Source: Cladopsammia gracilis (Eukaryota > Cnidaria > Anthozoa > Scleractinia > Dendrophylliidae). Taken from it: a stretch of 64,000 bases of DNA. This document shows, piece after piece, positions 46,567 to 57,925 of this stretch. Below the pieces are notes generated by a model. It was given only the letters and a program-made list of their open reading frames with translations, ran no database searches and was not told the origin of the DNA. The position numbers were made by a program, and so were the translations under genes. How positions within the stretch are numbered: the stretch's first letter is position 1; every line of letters begins with the position of its first letter. The stretch is taken from NCBI GenBank assembly GCA_022457155.1, contig JAJGOT010000166.1, forward strand, positions 1,264,501 through 1,328,500, given 5' to 3'.

Positions 46567-47549
46567 TTATAGGAATAGGGTATGGACATTGTTGGAAGAT
46601 TCCCACACGACAGAATCGGTGACAGCATCCCTTGACAAACATATCACTTGACATGGCGCGGACCTATTTTGATATAAGCACTTTAACCGTAACATGCTAA
46701 ATAAGGGATGGTCCATTCAATTTTTCCAGGTGAAGGTGTTGGGCAAATACAAAAAAAAAATCCCTGCACAGCAAAAGTAGAGAAAAAAATTCGTGCATAG
46801 CGAGCCAAAAAAAGAAAAGTATGGAACAATCTGGAAAAAATAAGTTGCACAGCCTCGAGACGAAAAAAAATAATGCTCAGAATAATTGCCCACCACACCA
46901 CCCCCCCCCCCCCCCCCCATCCATCCCTAAGGAATTGAAATCAATAGGAAACCAACATGACAAGAAGACGCGTATCAAATCACGTGAATATCAAAAGCGC
47001 CCGTGTTTATTTTCATTCTAAACTCAAGCTTGTTATGCAAATTGCAATCACACTAAGAAGACGGCGATTGCATATAGAATTTAACATGAAGTTAATATTA
47101 ATAATTCTAACGTTGGCGATCCTGCTAAGCGGAGCTGAAGATGTGACCTCCTTAAGTGTTAACGTGACCAGAATTCGGAAGAACGACAAATTTACAAATC
47201 CAAACAGAACAGCGGTGGTTAGCTGCACGACAGGTCACGCATCGACTAATCTCGACACATGCAAGACGTTTAATTCAAAAGATACTCGCGCACGGTGTTC
47301 CAGCGGCTGCTGTAAAACTTGTTCGTGTAAGTCAGATTACCCAACATATCTGACGCATTTGGGAATGTGTGAATGTGTGAAAGATGTGTGAGTTTATCGG
47401 AGCTCAACTCGGATGTTTTTGGGCAAGGATCAAACGGTAGGTCAAGCGTTAACCTGTTCCTTGGTGTAGGGGGGGGGAGGGGTAGGAAGAGAGGGAATGG
47501 GAGAGTGGTGGGAGAAGAGAAGGAAACGGAAGCATTGATACTTAGCCTG

Positions 47550-47723
47550 TTCCAGGTTCCGAGATAGTGGGGAACACGCGAAGTAAAGAAAAAGGAAAAA
47601 AATCGCGGGGGAACTGGGGAGAGGGCGGTCGGCGGACCTTCCCTCTCCCAGTTTCCTCGCGATTTTTCCCTTTTTTTTTTTTTTACTTCGCGCGTTCCAC
47701 ACTATCTCGAAGCCTGCAGCAGG
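47550..47723. mobile_element. MULE-like foldback in gene 4 intron 1
   Basis: AGCCTGTTCCAGGTTCCGAG and CTCGAAGCCTGCAGCAGGCT are inverted ends. ATTGATACT flanks both sides (9 bp). The arms contain GGGGAACACGCGAAGTAAAG and its inverse. Confidence 0.8.
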
Positions 47724-47774
47724 CTGATTGATACTCAGTGTATTGTGACATTTAACCGGGATTCCGGTTGTTTT

Positions 47775-48335
47775 TTTATGCTGTATAAGGTGGTTCTAAC
47801 TTTTAAGTCTTTAGATGAAATCCTAACGTGTGACCATTCAAATGAAAGCTACTGAGCAGTACTTTCCTGTGTGCTGTTTATTACGTCGTACAAGGCGGTT
47901 CCAACTTTTGAGTCTTTTGATGAAATCCTAAAGTGTGACCATTCAAATGAAAGTTACCAAACAGTTCTTTTCAGTGGTGCTGTTTATTATGCTGTACAAG
48001 GTGGTTCTAACTTTTGAGTCTGTGGATGAAATCCTAAAGTGTGACCATTCAAATGAAAGCTACTGAGCAGTACTTTCCTTTGGTGTTGTTTATTATGCTG
48101 TACAAGGTAGTTCTAACTTTTGAGTCTGTGGATGAAATCCTAAAGTGTGACGATTCAAATGAAAGCTACTGAGCAGTACTTTCCTGTGGTGTTGTTTATT
48201 ATGCTGTACAAGGCAGTTCTAACTTTTGAGTCTGTGGATGAAATCCTAAAGTGTGACCATTCAAATGAATGCTACTGAGCAGTACTTTCCTGTGGTACTG
48301 TTTATTTTTATAAAGTGGTTCTAACTTAAGTCTGT
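47775..48335 (+). repeat. Satellite run, about 5 units, in gene 4 intron 1
   Basis: 106-bp spaced copies of GGTTCTAACTTTTGAGTC and CCATTCAAATGAAAGCTACT, more diverged at both edges. Confidence 0.85.
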
Positions 48336-48438
48336 AGGTGTTCAATATCTTCAAGGGTAAGTGTACTTGAAGAGTACTGTCCTGTGGTAATGTTTTTTTT
48401 TTTCATTTAAACCAAGTCAAACCTGAGATTTGATAGCC

Positions 48439-48629
48439 TGTTCCAGGCGTTCAGATAGCGGGGAAAGCGCGAATAGTTGGGGAAGGCGCGAAGAAAAGCG
48501 AGCGAAAAAAAGCGGGGAGATTGGGGAGAGGAAGTTCCCTCGTCTCCCCGCATATTTTTCGCTCGCTTTTCTTCGCGCCTTCCTCATTTATTCGCGCTTT
48601 TCCCACTACCTTAACGCCTGGAACAGGCT
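48439..48629. mobile_element. MULE-like foldback in gene 4 intron 1
   Basis: AGCCTGTTCCAGGCGTTCAG and TTAACGCCTGGAACAGGCT are inverted. The flanks GAGATTTGAT and GGGATTTGAT form a 10-bp duplication with one mismatch. It ends about 45 bp before exon 2. Confidence 0.8.
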
Positions 48630-49382
48630 AGGGATTTGATGCAATATTTACACATTTAAAATTTATCTTCTAGGTTGTGCGCGCCTTGACGAGAACCGTA
48701 ATGACGTTTGTGACGATGACCCCTGGACACCACCCGTCGTTAACTTCTGGTCATCAAAATTTCCCCTCGTTCTATTTTGCCGCCACAATGACGATGGCGA
48801 TGATATCGCGTCATGTTCTGTAACTGCAGTGCGAAACTCGGGGTACGATCAATGGAAAAATATCAGTAACTTCAGGGAAAGCGTTTGGATCATGAAGAAA
48901 AGAGATGAATTCTACTTTCAGGTACATTATTATAATTTGTTATGTCCACTGAGCTGCGCTTGCACACGTAGACCCTATTTTAGAGTTATCAATAAAAAAA
49001 TTGATACCTTTTTAAGGCCCAAATTAAAACCGACAAATGAGACCCTATATAGGGAAAGACGATAACTTTGAATTCAGTTGTGTGTACAGGTCGTAATCGC
49101 TTCGTTCATACTTAAACGGGTATTTTAGTTTAAACAGACCATTTCATTTTTGTTAAGGCGGGGGTACACAATTACAATTACAATTTACATGTGAATGTTA
49201 ATGAAATATAAAGAGGTTTAAAGAAGGGAGAGAAGGAAGGAAATGATTTTTGGAACACCAACAGACAGTTGATACCCACGCAAGAGCAGCCCAGGTTGCT
49301 AGTGAACTAACTTGGTGCCCGTCCATAAATTATTAACTACAAATTCTAATTTTAAAACTTCACTAAATCTTCAATATTTCTT

Positions 49383-50142
49383 ATGCATGGTTCAATTCCT
49401 ACAGTTACCATCCCCCCCCCCCGGAAAACCCCCGGGACAAAGTCGGCACTTGTGGCCCGGGGGTGGGGAATTTTGTAAGTAGTCTTGTCCCGGGGGTAAG
49501 GGGTGGGGATAATCTAGGTGCGCAAGGAATTATGGGGCGAAAATTTTGTCGAAGCACATGGCGGACGACATGACTCAACAAGCGGACTCAGTTGCTGGGA
49601 AATACTTACAATTTGTTAGTAATTGGCTGGAAGAAAACAATTTGGCAAAGTTAAAGCCTGTATTTGAAGGAGTGTTGCCTGTCAGTTGATGATGTGAAGT
49701 GTTGGGAAGAACACATCCTCAGTACACGAAACAACCGCAAGAGAGGATCTTTAATTTAACAAGTCTTTAACAAATTACTCCTAAAACAGTGTAGAAAGAC
49801 TATGCCAGGAGAATTACAAATATGTAAAAGAGCGATGAAAGCCAAAGAAACGCAAGCAAGGAAGAAAAACAATGGGAGAGATGCTTCCTGTTCTTTTTAG
49901 CCATACGAGTCTAGTCCAGTCCGTGTCTATTTTGTAAACTGTTCGGTGGAGTTATATAATAAATATCCCTGTCTTCTTGGCAAACGGTGCAGCTTGCTGT
50001 CGAGTGTCCCGGGGGTGGGGAATTACCTCTTTCTTTGTGCCTGGGGGTGGGGAATGGCACGCCAAGTGAAGAAAAAATGGCAAATCCCCGGGGGTGTGCC
50101 CGGGGGGGGGGGGTGATCGGCTGTAGAAATTGAACCATGCAT
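49383..50142. mobile_element. 760-bp TIR element with captured coding fragment
   Basis: The ends ATGCATGGTTCAATTCCTAC and GTAGAAATTGAACCATGCAT are inverted. C/G-rich sub-ends (CCCCCGGAAAACCCCCGGG ... GCCCGGGGGGG) follow. The uninterrupted paralogous intron at 51.2 kb lacks it, and TATTTCT flanks it. Inside is a start-codon-bearing ORF fragment at 49558-49689. Confidence 0.75.
49558..49689 (+). pseudogene. Captured host-gene fragment
   Basis: It begins GCACATGGCGGACGAC, a start context seen in many animal genes, and encodes MADDMTQQADSVAGKYLQF, then NWLEENNLAKLKPVFEG, before a stop. Another frame continues DDVKCWEEHIL. It looks like the 5' coding end of a host gene with a helical, perhaps SAM-like, domain. 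The parent gene is not in the window. Confidence 0.4.
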
Positions 50143-50437
50143 TATTTCTCTTAATTTTATAAATCCTTTGAGAAAAACTATTTCTTCCAAACATACCCAA
50201 AAATCACCCATACATTTACAAAACACCCCATAACATAGATTCATGAGATGAGCATAGAGTTTTTGGATTGCAGTGAAACGTGAACGAGATATTTCCATTA
50301 AGGGCAGAAAAATGGTGTTCATGTGGACCCCGCGTTAATAATGGCAAGACCTGAATCACGCAAATACCTTTCCACATTTTCTACGGGCTATTAAAAATTC
50401 TACAAAAGCCGATACTTCGAACATTAAAACTTCAGGC

Positions 50438-50580
50438 CCCGGTTGTTCGAAAGGTGGATAGCGCTATCCATCGGATAAATCACTATCCAGCAGATAATAC
50501 AAAGGATATTGTTAATACTTATCCACTGGATAGTGATTTATTCGGTGGATAGCGCTATCCACCTTTTGAACAACCGGGGT
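50438..50580. mobile_element. Foldback element (CCGGTTGTTC family)
   Basis: GGCCCCGGTTGTTCGAAAGG and CCTTTTGAACAACCGGGGTC are near-perfect inverted arms with GGATAGCGCTATCCA inside each. Intact relative of the split copy at 30192. Confidence 0.85.
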
Positions 50581-51039
50581 CTGGACTTTTAAATATTTGT
50601 TCTTTGACGTAATATTAAAAAAAAAAAACATTGTAAAATTTTCATAAGGGCCGTGCGTGACAGCCGCGTGGGATAGGAATATCATGCTACCCACCAGTCG
50701 ACCAAGTATCGTTGCGAAATAGAGTTGGCGAAATTAATCTGACCAGCGCGTATCGTGGTTCCCAAAGCAACAGGGAAACGAGTCAGCCCGAATACGGGCC
50801 CCCGGGGAATACGGAAAGATTGTTTAATTTATTCTTTTGATTTTGCAGTGGAACAAGACTGCGATGTCGCACATCACTGGCAAAGTTATCGTGATCAACA
50901 TTCTATGCGAACAGAAGAAAGGAAAGTCTGACTACCCGGCATGCTTTGTGTTCATGTCTGAAGGCACCGATATAGGTGAACTAAATCTATACTTTTTATT
51001 ACTTCAGGCGGGACTCAATCTAAATTTGAATGAAATTGT

Positions 51040-51415
51040 AAGATAAAGAGGGGATAGAAGGAAGAAAATGATTTTCGGAACACCAACAAACAGTCATGAT
51101 ACCCACACAAGAACACCCCAGGTTACTAGTGGACTATTTTGGAACACCAACAGACAGTTGATACCCACACAAGAGTACCCCAGGTTGTTAGTGGACTATC
51201 TTGGTGTCAATCTATTAATTCTAATTACAAATTCTAACTTTAAAACTTCATTAAATATTTCTCATTTCTCTAAATTTTACAAATCCTTTGAGAAAAACTA
51301 TTTCCTCTCAAACATACCCAAAAATTTACAAAACACCACATAACAAATTCATGAGATGAGCATAGAGATTTTGGATTGCTTGAAACGTGAACGAGATATT
51401 TCCATTAAAGCCATG
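51040..51415 (+). repeat. Intronic duplicate segment B, gene 4 intron 3
   Basis: Uninterrupted copy of the segment in intron 2. It also contains a short internal duplication (GGAACACCAACARACAGT ... CCCCAGGTTRYTAGTGGACT twice). Confidence 0.8.
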
Positions 51416-51560
51416 TTAAAGGCCCACTGTCACCCAATCGGCTTTGCGGTCGTTTGTTTTTGTTTTCAAATGACGAGCTCGCTCGTGATTGGCTCTTTCG
51501 GGAATTTTCGACTGTGTTAAATTCGCAATGCATTTTGGGTGACAGTGGGCCTTTAAGTGA
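51414..51560. mobile_element. TTAA-flanked MITE in gene 4 intron 3
   Basis: TTAA AGGCCCACTGTCACCC at the left and GGGTGACAGTGGGCCT TTAA at the right. About 140 bp, related to 20372-20537. The remainder of intron 3 to 52142 has no recognised feature. Confidence 0.85.
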
Positions 51561-52529
51561 CGGGAAAATGACATTTGTAGGTGGAGTCCCGTCTTAATTA
51601 TGATAATTTGCATATCAAGAGAAGAAGAATTATAAGGAAGAGAGTTTACACAGAGAATTTTGCTTGACATAAATTTGAATTTAGAGGCTTTCATGTCTGT
51701 AATAACCCCGGGTAATTACCCTTCAGTCTAGCGACATGTTTTCGTGAGAAGTCGGGGCGAAAATATAAGAGAAATAAGAGACGTGTAATCTGAGAGAGAA
51801 GAGTTCACGAGAAAAGCCTCTGTATTCTATAAAAATACGAGGGAATCATTTCTTATTTGGTTTACAGAGCAGTAGTATATCGATAATTCGAATCACAAGA
51901 AACGTAAACGAAACATGACCTGTTGTTCTTAGCCGATAATGGACTGATTACTGAACCGGAAATATGATCATTGCTGTTAAACCAAAACCAACTAAGACTT
52001 GCAAGCAGTAGGCCTCTGCTTTCAAAGGCAAAGGCCGGACTGCCTTGTTTCATAGGTATATAGCACTGGACAGCTTTCATTTCAGCTGTTCATCACGGCG
52101 TCTGTTTTTGTCATAATTTCCTTTCTTTGTCATCACTGTCAGTTACACCACCACCACTACAATCAACAACAACAAGAACAACTACTACTACCAGTACAAC
52201 TACAGCAACAGCGATTCATTTAACAACAAAGAGACTAAAGACCTCATCTAACCGTGAGATATCTAAAACAACAAAGCCGAAAGGTCGAGAAACCACGTCA
52301 TTGACTGAGAATCCAGAAAAACCCAATGACATAACAAACACACCGAAGAAACCGAGTAGTCCTGGTAAGGGCAAGGTGTCGAACAAGTCACGTGATGGAG
52401 GTGGTACAACTGTCATCGTGGTTGCCATAATCTGTACACTTCTTATAGTTGTTCTGCTCTCTGTGGTGACAATATGCTTGTTGAAAAAGAGAAAAGAAGG
52501 TAAGTGTACCCTTTTATTCAAGGATCCCG

Positions 52530-52705
52530 GCGAGGAGTATTTCCCTTTCGTAAACGGACGATGCCATTTTAACGAATTATTTTTTCTATCAGAAAAAGAA
52601 AAAATGGAATATAATTACCTGGAATCGAACCCGGAACCTCTGCATGCTAACATCTCTCTTTTACCACTAGACCACTGGGTTCATCCGGCAAACCCAAGAA
52701 AAATT
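52530..52705 (-). mobile_element. tRNA-like SINE fragment in gene 4 intron 4
   Basis: Minus strand: CCAGTGGTCTAGTGGTAAAA (A box), TTAGCATGC anticodon-like loop and GGTTCCGGGTTCGATTCCAG (B box), then an AT-rich tail. It lies just after the TM exon donor. 52710-54160 has no recognised feature. Confidence 0.6.
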
Positions 52706-54184
52706 TAATTATAAAAGGTGCTTTTCTTAATATATATCAATAACGGGTCACCCTAACCCTAAATCTTACCTTACCGTGAATCTAGCTTAGATCTAATAAT
52801 CGCTTTACCTAGGCCCAATTTGATCTAATAATGATAGCCAATTTTCGTCCCAATCCAGGCATAAACTAGAGAGAACAAGACGCTGTGGTAGCGTATACTT
52901 GGGCGTCGTTGTATTAGGTGTATTGGAATGAAAATATCTTGGAAAATCTTCATGCACGTCAGTTTAGGGTTTGATGATAGTGAGTATTGGGATAGTTTTG
53001 TATGTCGTTGACTGTTGGTGCACATTTGTAAAGTGGAACACGTGAAGACTTACGTGAAGTGCGGGTGCAAGGATTATATTTAACGCTTGTAGAATTTGGA
53101 AAAGCTTATTAATTGTGGCCAGCGAAACTGCAAGGAAAACAGAGAATTCATGGCAGCGCATATTCTGTGTTTCAAATATGCAAATTCAGTGTACTTTTTC
53201 CTGACAACTACAACAAACTTAAAAGGGCTAAATTTGTTTTCTGTCTTTTCTGCTACGTACCTTTCCCCGCAGTATGACATCGATTATTATATTTAGTTTC
53301 ATTCAAGATTTATCTTCACAATTGGTAAACATGAAGTTCAGGAAGAATTTTAAACATGAATTTTGCGTGACGCTGGCACTTGGGGCCTTGTTTACATAAA
53401 GTGACCTATTTTGGTTTCGTTTGCTTTCTGACTGAAAACTCACTCCACTCGAAATTTTTCCATAGCCGTTCACAGCCAGCCATTCGAAATTTTTGTTCTG
53501 TTTCGGCCGTTCACTGCAAGCCGTTCAAAATAATTGTTCAGGCGTTCAAATGAAATTCTATCTGTTGGCAGATCTCGTTGCCTAGCACGTGATCAAAATC
53601 TGCCGTGAAGAAATTGTTCTTTCTTGTTGCACCTTTCTCGATGCGGTGCGAAAGTTATTTTATTGTTATATCTAGAAGAACGTTTGAAACTGTATTTTTG
53701 TAATAGACGATTTTATATAAGTGACGATTTGTCCGCCCGTTTTAGCTCCATTCTAAAGAGTCTAAAGATGTACATGTACCTTTGAGAATTCATAACTCGA
53801 ATAATATTCCATCGATTCAATTGAATTAAAGACTGGATAACGGCTAAAGAGTAAGCGATGAAGATATCAGAATTTATCTGCCACTAGAATTTAATTTTCG
53901 CCGGCGAACATATCAAGAAAGCGTTGAAGCTAGCCGAGACGCCAGCTGACCAGTATTCTTCTCCTCGTTACGCTTGACTGAGTTTAACGCACGCGCATTA
54001 GAGCCCAATTGCAAATTCGTGCACTACCAAACTGCATTTTATAACTTGGGCTCTCCGCCCAAGTAAATAGCATCGACCATTACAAAAGGCTTGGTTGCTA
54101 ATGAATGCTAATGATGGCATCGACCGATAAAAATGGCATCGACCGTTTACGAAAGGGAAATCAGCCCCGGCGAGTAACCCAGCA

Positions 54185-56192
54185 AGAATTCCGGCGGGAA
54201 TCCCGGCGGAAATCTTGGCGGGAATCCTGGCACAAATCTTGGCAGGAATCCTGGCGGAAATCTTGGCGGCAATCCAGACAATCCAGGAATCCCGGCGGGT
54301 ATCTTGGCGGAAATCCCGGCGGGTATCTTGGCGGGGATCTTGGCGGGTATCTTGGCGGGGATCTTGGCGGGGATCTTGGCGGGAATCTTGGCGGGAATCC
54401 CGGCGGGAATCCCGGCGGGGATCTTGGCGGGAATCCCGGCGGGGATCTTGGCGGGAATCCCGGCGGGGATCTTGGCGGGAATCCCGGCGGGAATCTTGGC
54501 GGGTATCCCGGCGGGGATCTTGGCGGGAATCCCGGCGGGGATCCCGGCGGGAATCTTGGCGGGAATCCCGGCGGGAATCCCGGCGGGGATCTTGGCGGGA
54601 ATCCCGGCGGGGATCTTAGCGGGAATCCCGGCGGGAATCCCGGCGGGGATCTTGGCGGGAATCCCGGCGGGGATCTTGGCAGGGATCCCGGCGGGAATCT
54701 TGGCGGGAATCCCGGCGGGAATCCCGGCGGGGATCTTGGCGGGAATCCCGGCGGGGATCTTGGCGGGAATCCCGGCGGGGATCCCGGCGGGAATCCCGGC
54801 GGGGATCCCGGCGGGAATCCCGGCGGGGATCCCGGCGGGAATCCCGGCGGGAATCTTGGCGGGGATCCCGGCGGGAATCCCGGCGGGGATCTTGGCGGGA
54901 ATCCCGGCGGGGATCTTGGCGGGAATCCCGGCGGGAATCTTGGCGGGGATCCCGGCGGGAATCCCGGCGGGGATCTTGGCGGGAATCCCGGCGGGGATCT
55001 TGGCGGGGATCCCGGCGGGGATCTTAGCGGGAATCCCGGCGGGAATCCCGGCGGGAATCTTGGCGGGAATCCCGGCGGGGATCTTGGCGGGAATCCCGGC
55101 GGGAATCTTGGCGGGGATCCCGGCGGGAATCCCGGCGGGGATCCCGGTGGGAATCCCGGCGGGGATCCCGGCGGGAATCCCGGCGGGAATCTTGGCGGGG
55201 ATCCCGGCGGGAATCCCGGCGGGGATCTTGGCGGGAATCCCGGCGGGGATCTTGGCGGGAATCCCGGCGGGGATCTTGGCGGGAATCCCGGCGGGGATCC
55301 CGGCGGGAATCTTGGCGGGAATCCCGGCGGGAATCCCGGCGGGGATCTTGGCGGGAATCCCGGCGGGGATCTTAGCGGGAATCCCGGCGGGAATCCCGGC
55401 GGGGATCTTGGCGGGAATCCCGGCGGGGATCTTGGCGGGAATCCCGGCGGGAATCTTGGCGGGGATCCCGGCGGGAATCCCGGCGGGGATCCCGGTGGGA
55501 ATCCCGGCGGGGATCCCGGCGGGAATCCCGGCGGGAATCTTGGCGGGGATCCCGGCGGGAATCCCGGCGGGGATCTTGGCGGGAATCCCGGCGGGGATCT
55601 TGGCGGGAATCCCGGCGGGAATCTTGGCGGGTATCCCGGCGGGGATCTTGGCGGGAATCCCGGCGGGGATCTTGGCGGGAATCCCGGCGGGGATCCCGGC
55701 GGGAATCTTGGCGGGAATCCCGGCGGGAATCCCGGCGGGGATCTTGGCGGGAATCCCGGCGGGAATCCCGGCGGGAATCCCGGCGGGGATCTTGGCGGGA
55801 ATCCCGGCGGGAATCTTGGCGGGGATCCCGGCGGGAATCCCGGCGGGGATCCCGGCGGGAATCCCGGCGGGAATCTTGGCGGGGATCCCGGCGGGAATCT
55901 TGGCGGGAATCCCGGCGGGGATCTTGGCGGGAATCCCGGCGGGAATCTTGGCGGGGATCCCGGCGGGAATCCCGGCGGGGATCTTGGCGGGAATCCCGGC
56001 GGGGATCTTGGCGGGGATCCCGGCGGGAATCCTGGCGGGAATCCCGGCGGGAATCCCGGCGGGGATCTTGGCGGGGATCCCGGCGGGAATCCTGGCGGGA
56101 ATCCCGGCGGAGATCTTGGCGGGAATCCCGGCGGGAATCTTGGCGGGAATCCCGGCGGGGATCTTGGCGGGAATCCCGGCGGGGATTTGTCC
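54185..56192. repeat. 2-kb minisatellite of 12-bp units in gene 4 intron 4
   Basis: Units follow GGCGGG[A/G/T]ATC[CC/TT], with a few single-base variants such as GGTGGG, TTAGCGGG and GGCAGG. At least 160 units. Because 12 is a multiple of 3 and no unit contains a stop, long frames stay open on both strands (GGNPGGDL, AGIPAGIL, PPGFPPRS and similar). It sits between two clean receptor exons, and I read it as non-coding. Confidence 0.93.
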
Positions 56193-56261
56193 TGAGAATT
56201 CTGAAACAATTTTCAAATTATCCTCTATTGCGATTTGGCTCTAAGTCACAATTTCTTCCCG

Positions 56262-56456
56262 TCTTTATCACATTTTTGGCCCGACTTGGTCATAATTTTG
56301 GCCCGATTTGGTCATACTTGTTGCCTCACTCGGTCACAAATTTGGTCCGAGTTTGTCACAATTTTGGCCGACATGGTCATAATTTTTGTCCGACTTGGTC
56401 ACAAATTTTGCCCGATTTAGTCACAATTTTTGCCCGACTTGATCAAAAATTTGACC
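56262..56456 (+). repeat. About 28-bp degenerate minisatellite
   Basis: About seven diverged copies of TTTTGGCCCGACTTGGTCA plus CAATTTTTG. It follows the 12-bp array after about 65 bp. The rest of intron 4 to 57338 has nothing recognised. Confidence 0.75.
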
Positions 56457-57477
56457 TAGGGGTGACAGCTTCGGAGATTATCGCCATTGATTGAAATTGC
56501 CGATACCGGCATTTCAGATATCACTTCTGCGAATGAAATGGAGAATTGTCAACTCATTGAGTCGTGCCTTGGCTTCGAACCAAGGCGACGACTATATAAA
56601 TTGGGCAGAAAAACAGTTGGGATTTTCAAGTGGTTTATAGCCTGAGGGGAAGTGTTAGTGACGTCATATCAGTTGATATAGCAACTTCAAGCTCATGGAT
56701 GATTGGATTTATTTACAACATAAGAAAAAGGAAAATGACGAAACGAAACATATCAAGTAAAAGGAACTTACATTATTGCCGGGTTTGGCGAGAGTTCCAT
56801 TCGATAACGATTTCGTTTTCTTTCTTTTCGAGCAACAGATAAATGGAAGTATTAAGTTGACCATCCATGCACGAGTGATTGCGAAAGACTGATATAAGGT
56901 TTCAGATGACGTACAGTGTAATAACATTCGTGACAGATCACCTAATGTGACCGGAAAAGCGACTGTACATGTAAAACAAATCATAACAATATATTGAATT
57001 AATTCTCGTACCTTCGGGGCACTTACAAGACCGTTAAAGCTTCTTAAAGCACGACTTCACTACTCGAAGAGTTGTTCTTGTTCAACATCAGGAGGCAGCG
57101 AATAAATTCGTTGGCGAGCGTATAATTGCTAGTGTGTGGCTGGTTTCATTCCTGCGTGGCCAGTCTACAGCTAGAATTATTTTTCCTTGATAACTTTATT
57201 TTTGTACTAGTGATATTTATAATAATTTGATAGTGAACTGAGACAAGAATACTTGATCTGGGGTTTTTAACATTAGAAAGAAAACTAAGAAATATATCAT
57301 TTTCTGTCTAACATTGACCAACTTTCTTTTTTCACCAGCAAAGACGCGGAAGCTACCAACCATACCAACATTCAGTTTAAGTAAATGTTATCTCTTATGT
57401 CTGGCCAGCTGATCTGAAATATTGTAAAAATCATAATATACGCTGTTTTCAGCTTTACTTTAAAGTAATACTTCTGG

Positions 57478-57617
57478 CCTCGGTTGTTCAAAAGATGGAC
57501 AGCGCAATCCACCGGATAAATGAGTATCCAGTGGATAACACAATTGGTTTTGTTAATGCTTATCCACTGGATAGTGATTTATCCGAAAGATAGCGCTATC
57601 CACCTTTTGAACAGTCA
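57478..57617. mobile_element. Foldback element (CCGGTTGTTC family)
   Basis: GGCCTCGGTTGTTCAAAAGA and TATCCACCTTTTGAACA pair, with ATCCAGTGGATAA in each arm. It lies in gene 4 intron 5. Confidence 0.8.
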
Positions 57618-57639
57618 GCATTAGATCCCATCCACCAAC

Positions 57640-57925
57640 ACTACCTCGGACACTTATTGAGAATTATATAACGTAATGTCGACATACAAAACTGAATGCA
57701 AGGCTGGCACTACGGCAAAGGGCAGATTTATTAATGGCCAATATTTCGACTAATTGTACTAGTCTTCCTCAGGGCCAGGGCTATACACTTAGAATTTTAT
57801 TTTCAATAAAATTTTAATTGTGAAACAATATAAACTGCTAACCCCAACCTGAACTGAAAGCTAACCAGTTACTCCGTAATATTATATAAGTCACAATAAG
57901 GTGTCCGAGTTGGTTTAGGCGGATG
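57640..57925. mobile_element. TIR element of the tRNA-core family, core deleted and disrupted
   Basis: CGGACACTTATTGAGAATTA and CACAATAAGGTGTCCGAG are its ends. GTCGACA is split from CTTAGAATTTTATTTTCAAT by an insertion of about 105 bp at 57684-57788. The tRNA-like core is missing. Confidence 0.65.
57730..57776 (-). ncRNA. Hammerhead-like motif
   Basis: Minus strand: TGGCC (helix I), CTGAGGA, A, GACTA/TAGTC (helix II), GAA, ATATT, GGCCA (helix I). The layout matches a type I hammerhead with a 2-bp helix III. The single extra A is the only deviation from the core. Confidence 0.45.

Larger units (their letters stand above)
49176..50310 (+). repeat. Intronic duplicate segment A (split), gene 4 intron 2
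   Basis: 49176-49382 plus 50143-50310 together match 51040-51415 in intron 3: GGAACACCAACAGACAGTTG, CTAATTTTAAAACTTCA, AAATCCTTTGAGAAAAACTA, CATGAGATGAGCATAGAG and GTGAACGAGATATTTCC. The two copies flank exon 3. Confidence 0.8.

Noticed and set aside
54105..56244. Open frames of 640-700 codons on both strands (Gly/Asn/Pro/Asp, Ala/Gly/Ile/Pro, Pro/Phe/Arg repeats)
   Set aside because: They follow automatically from a stop-free 12-bp repeat, several overlap in different frames, and the region lies inside an intron between receptor exons.
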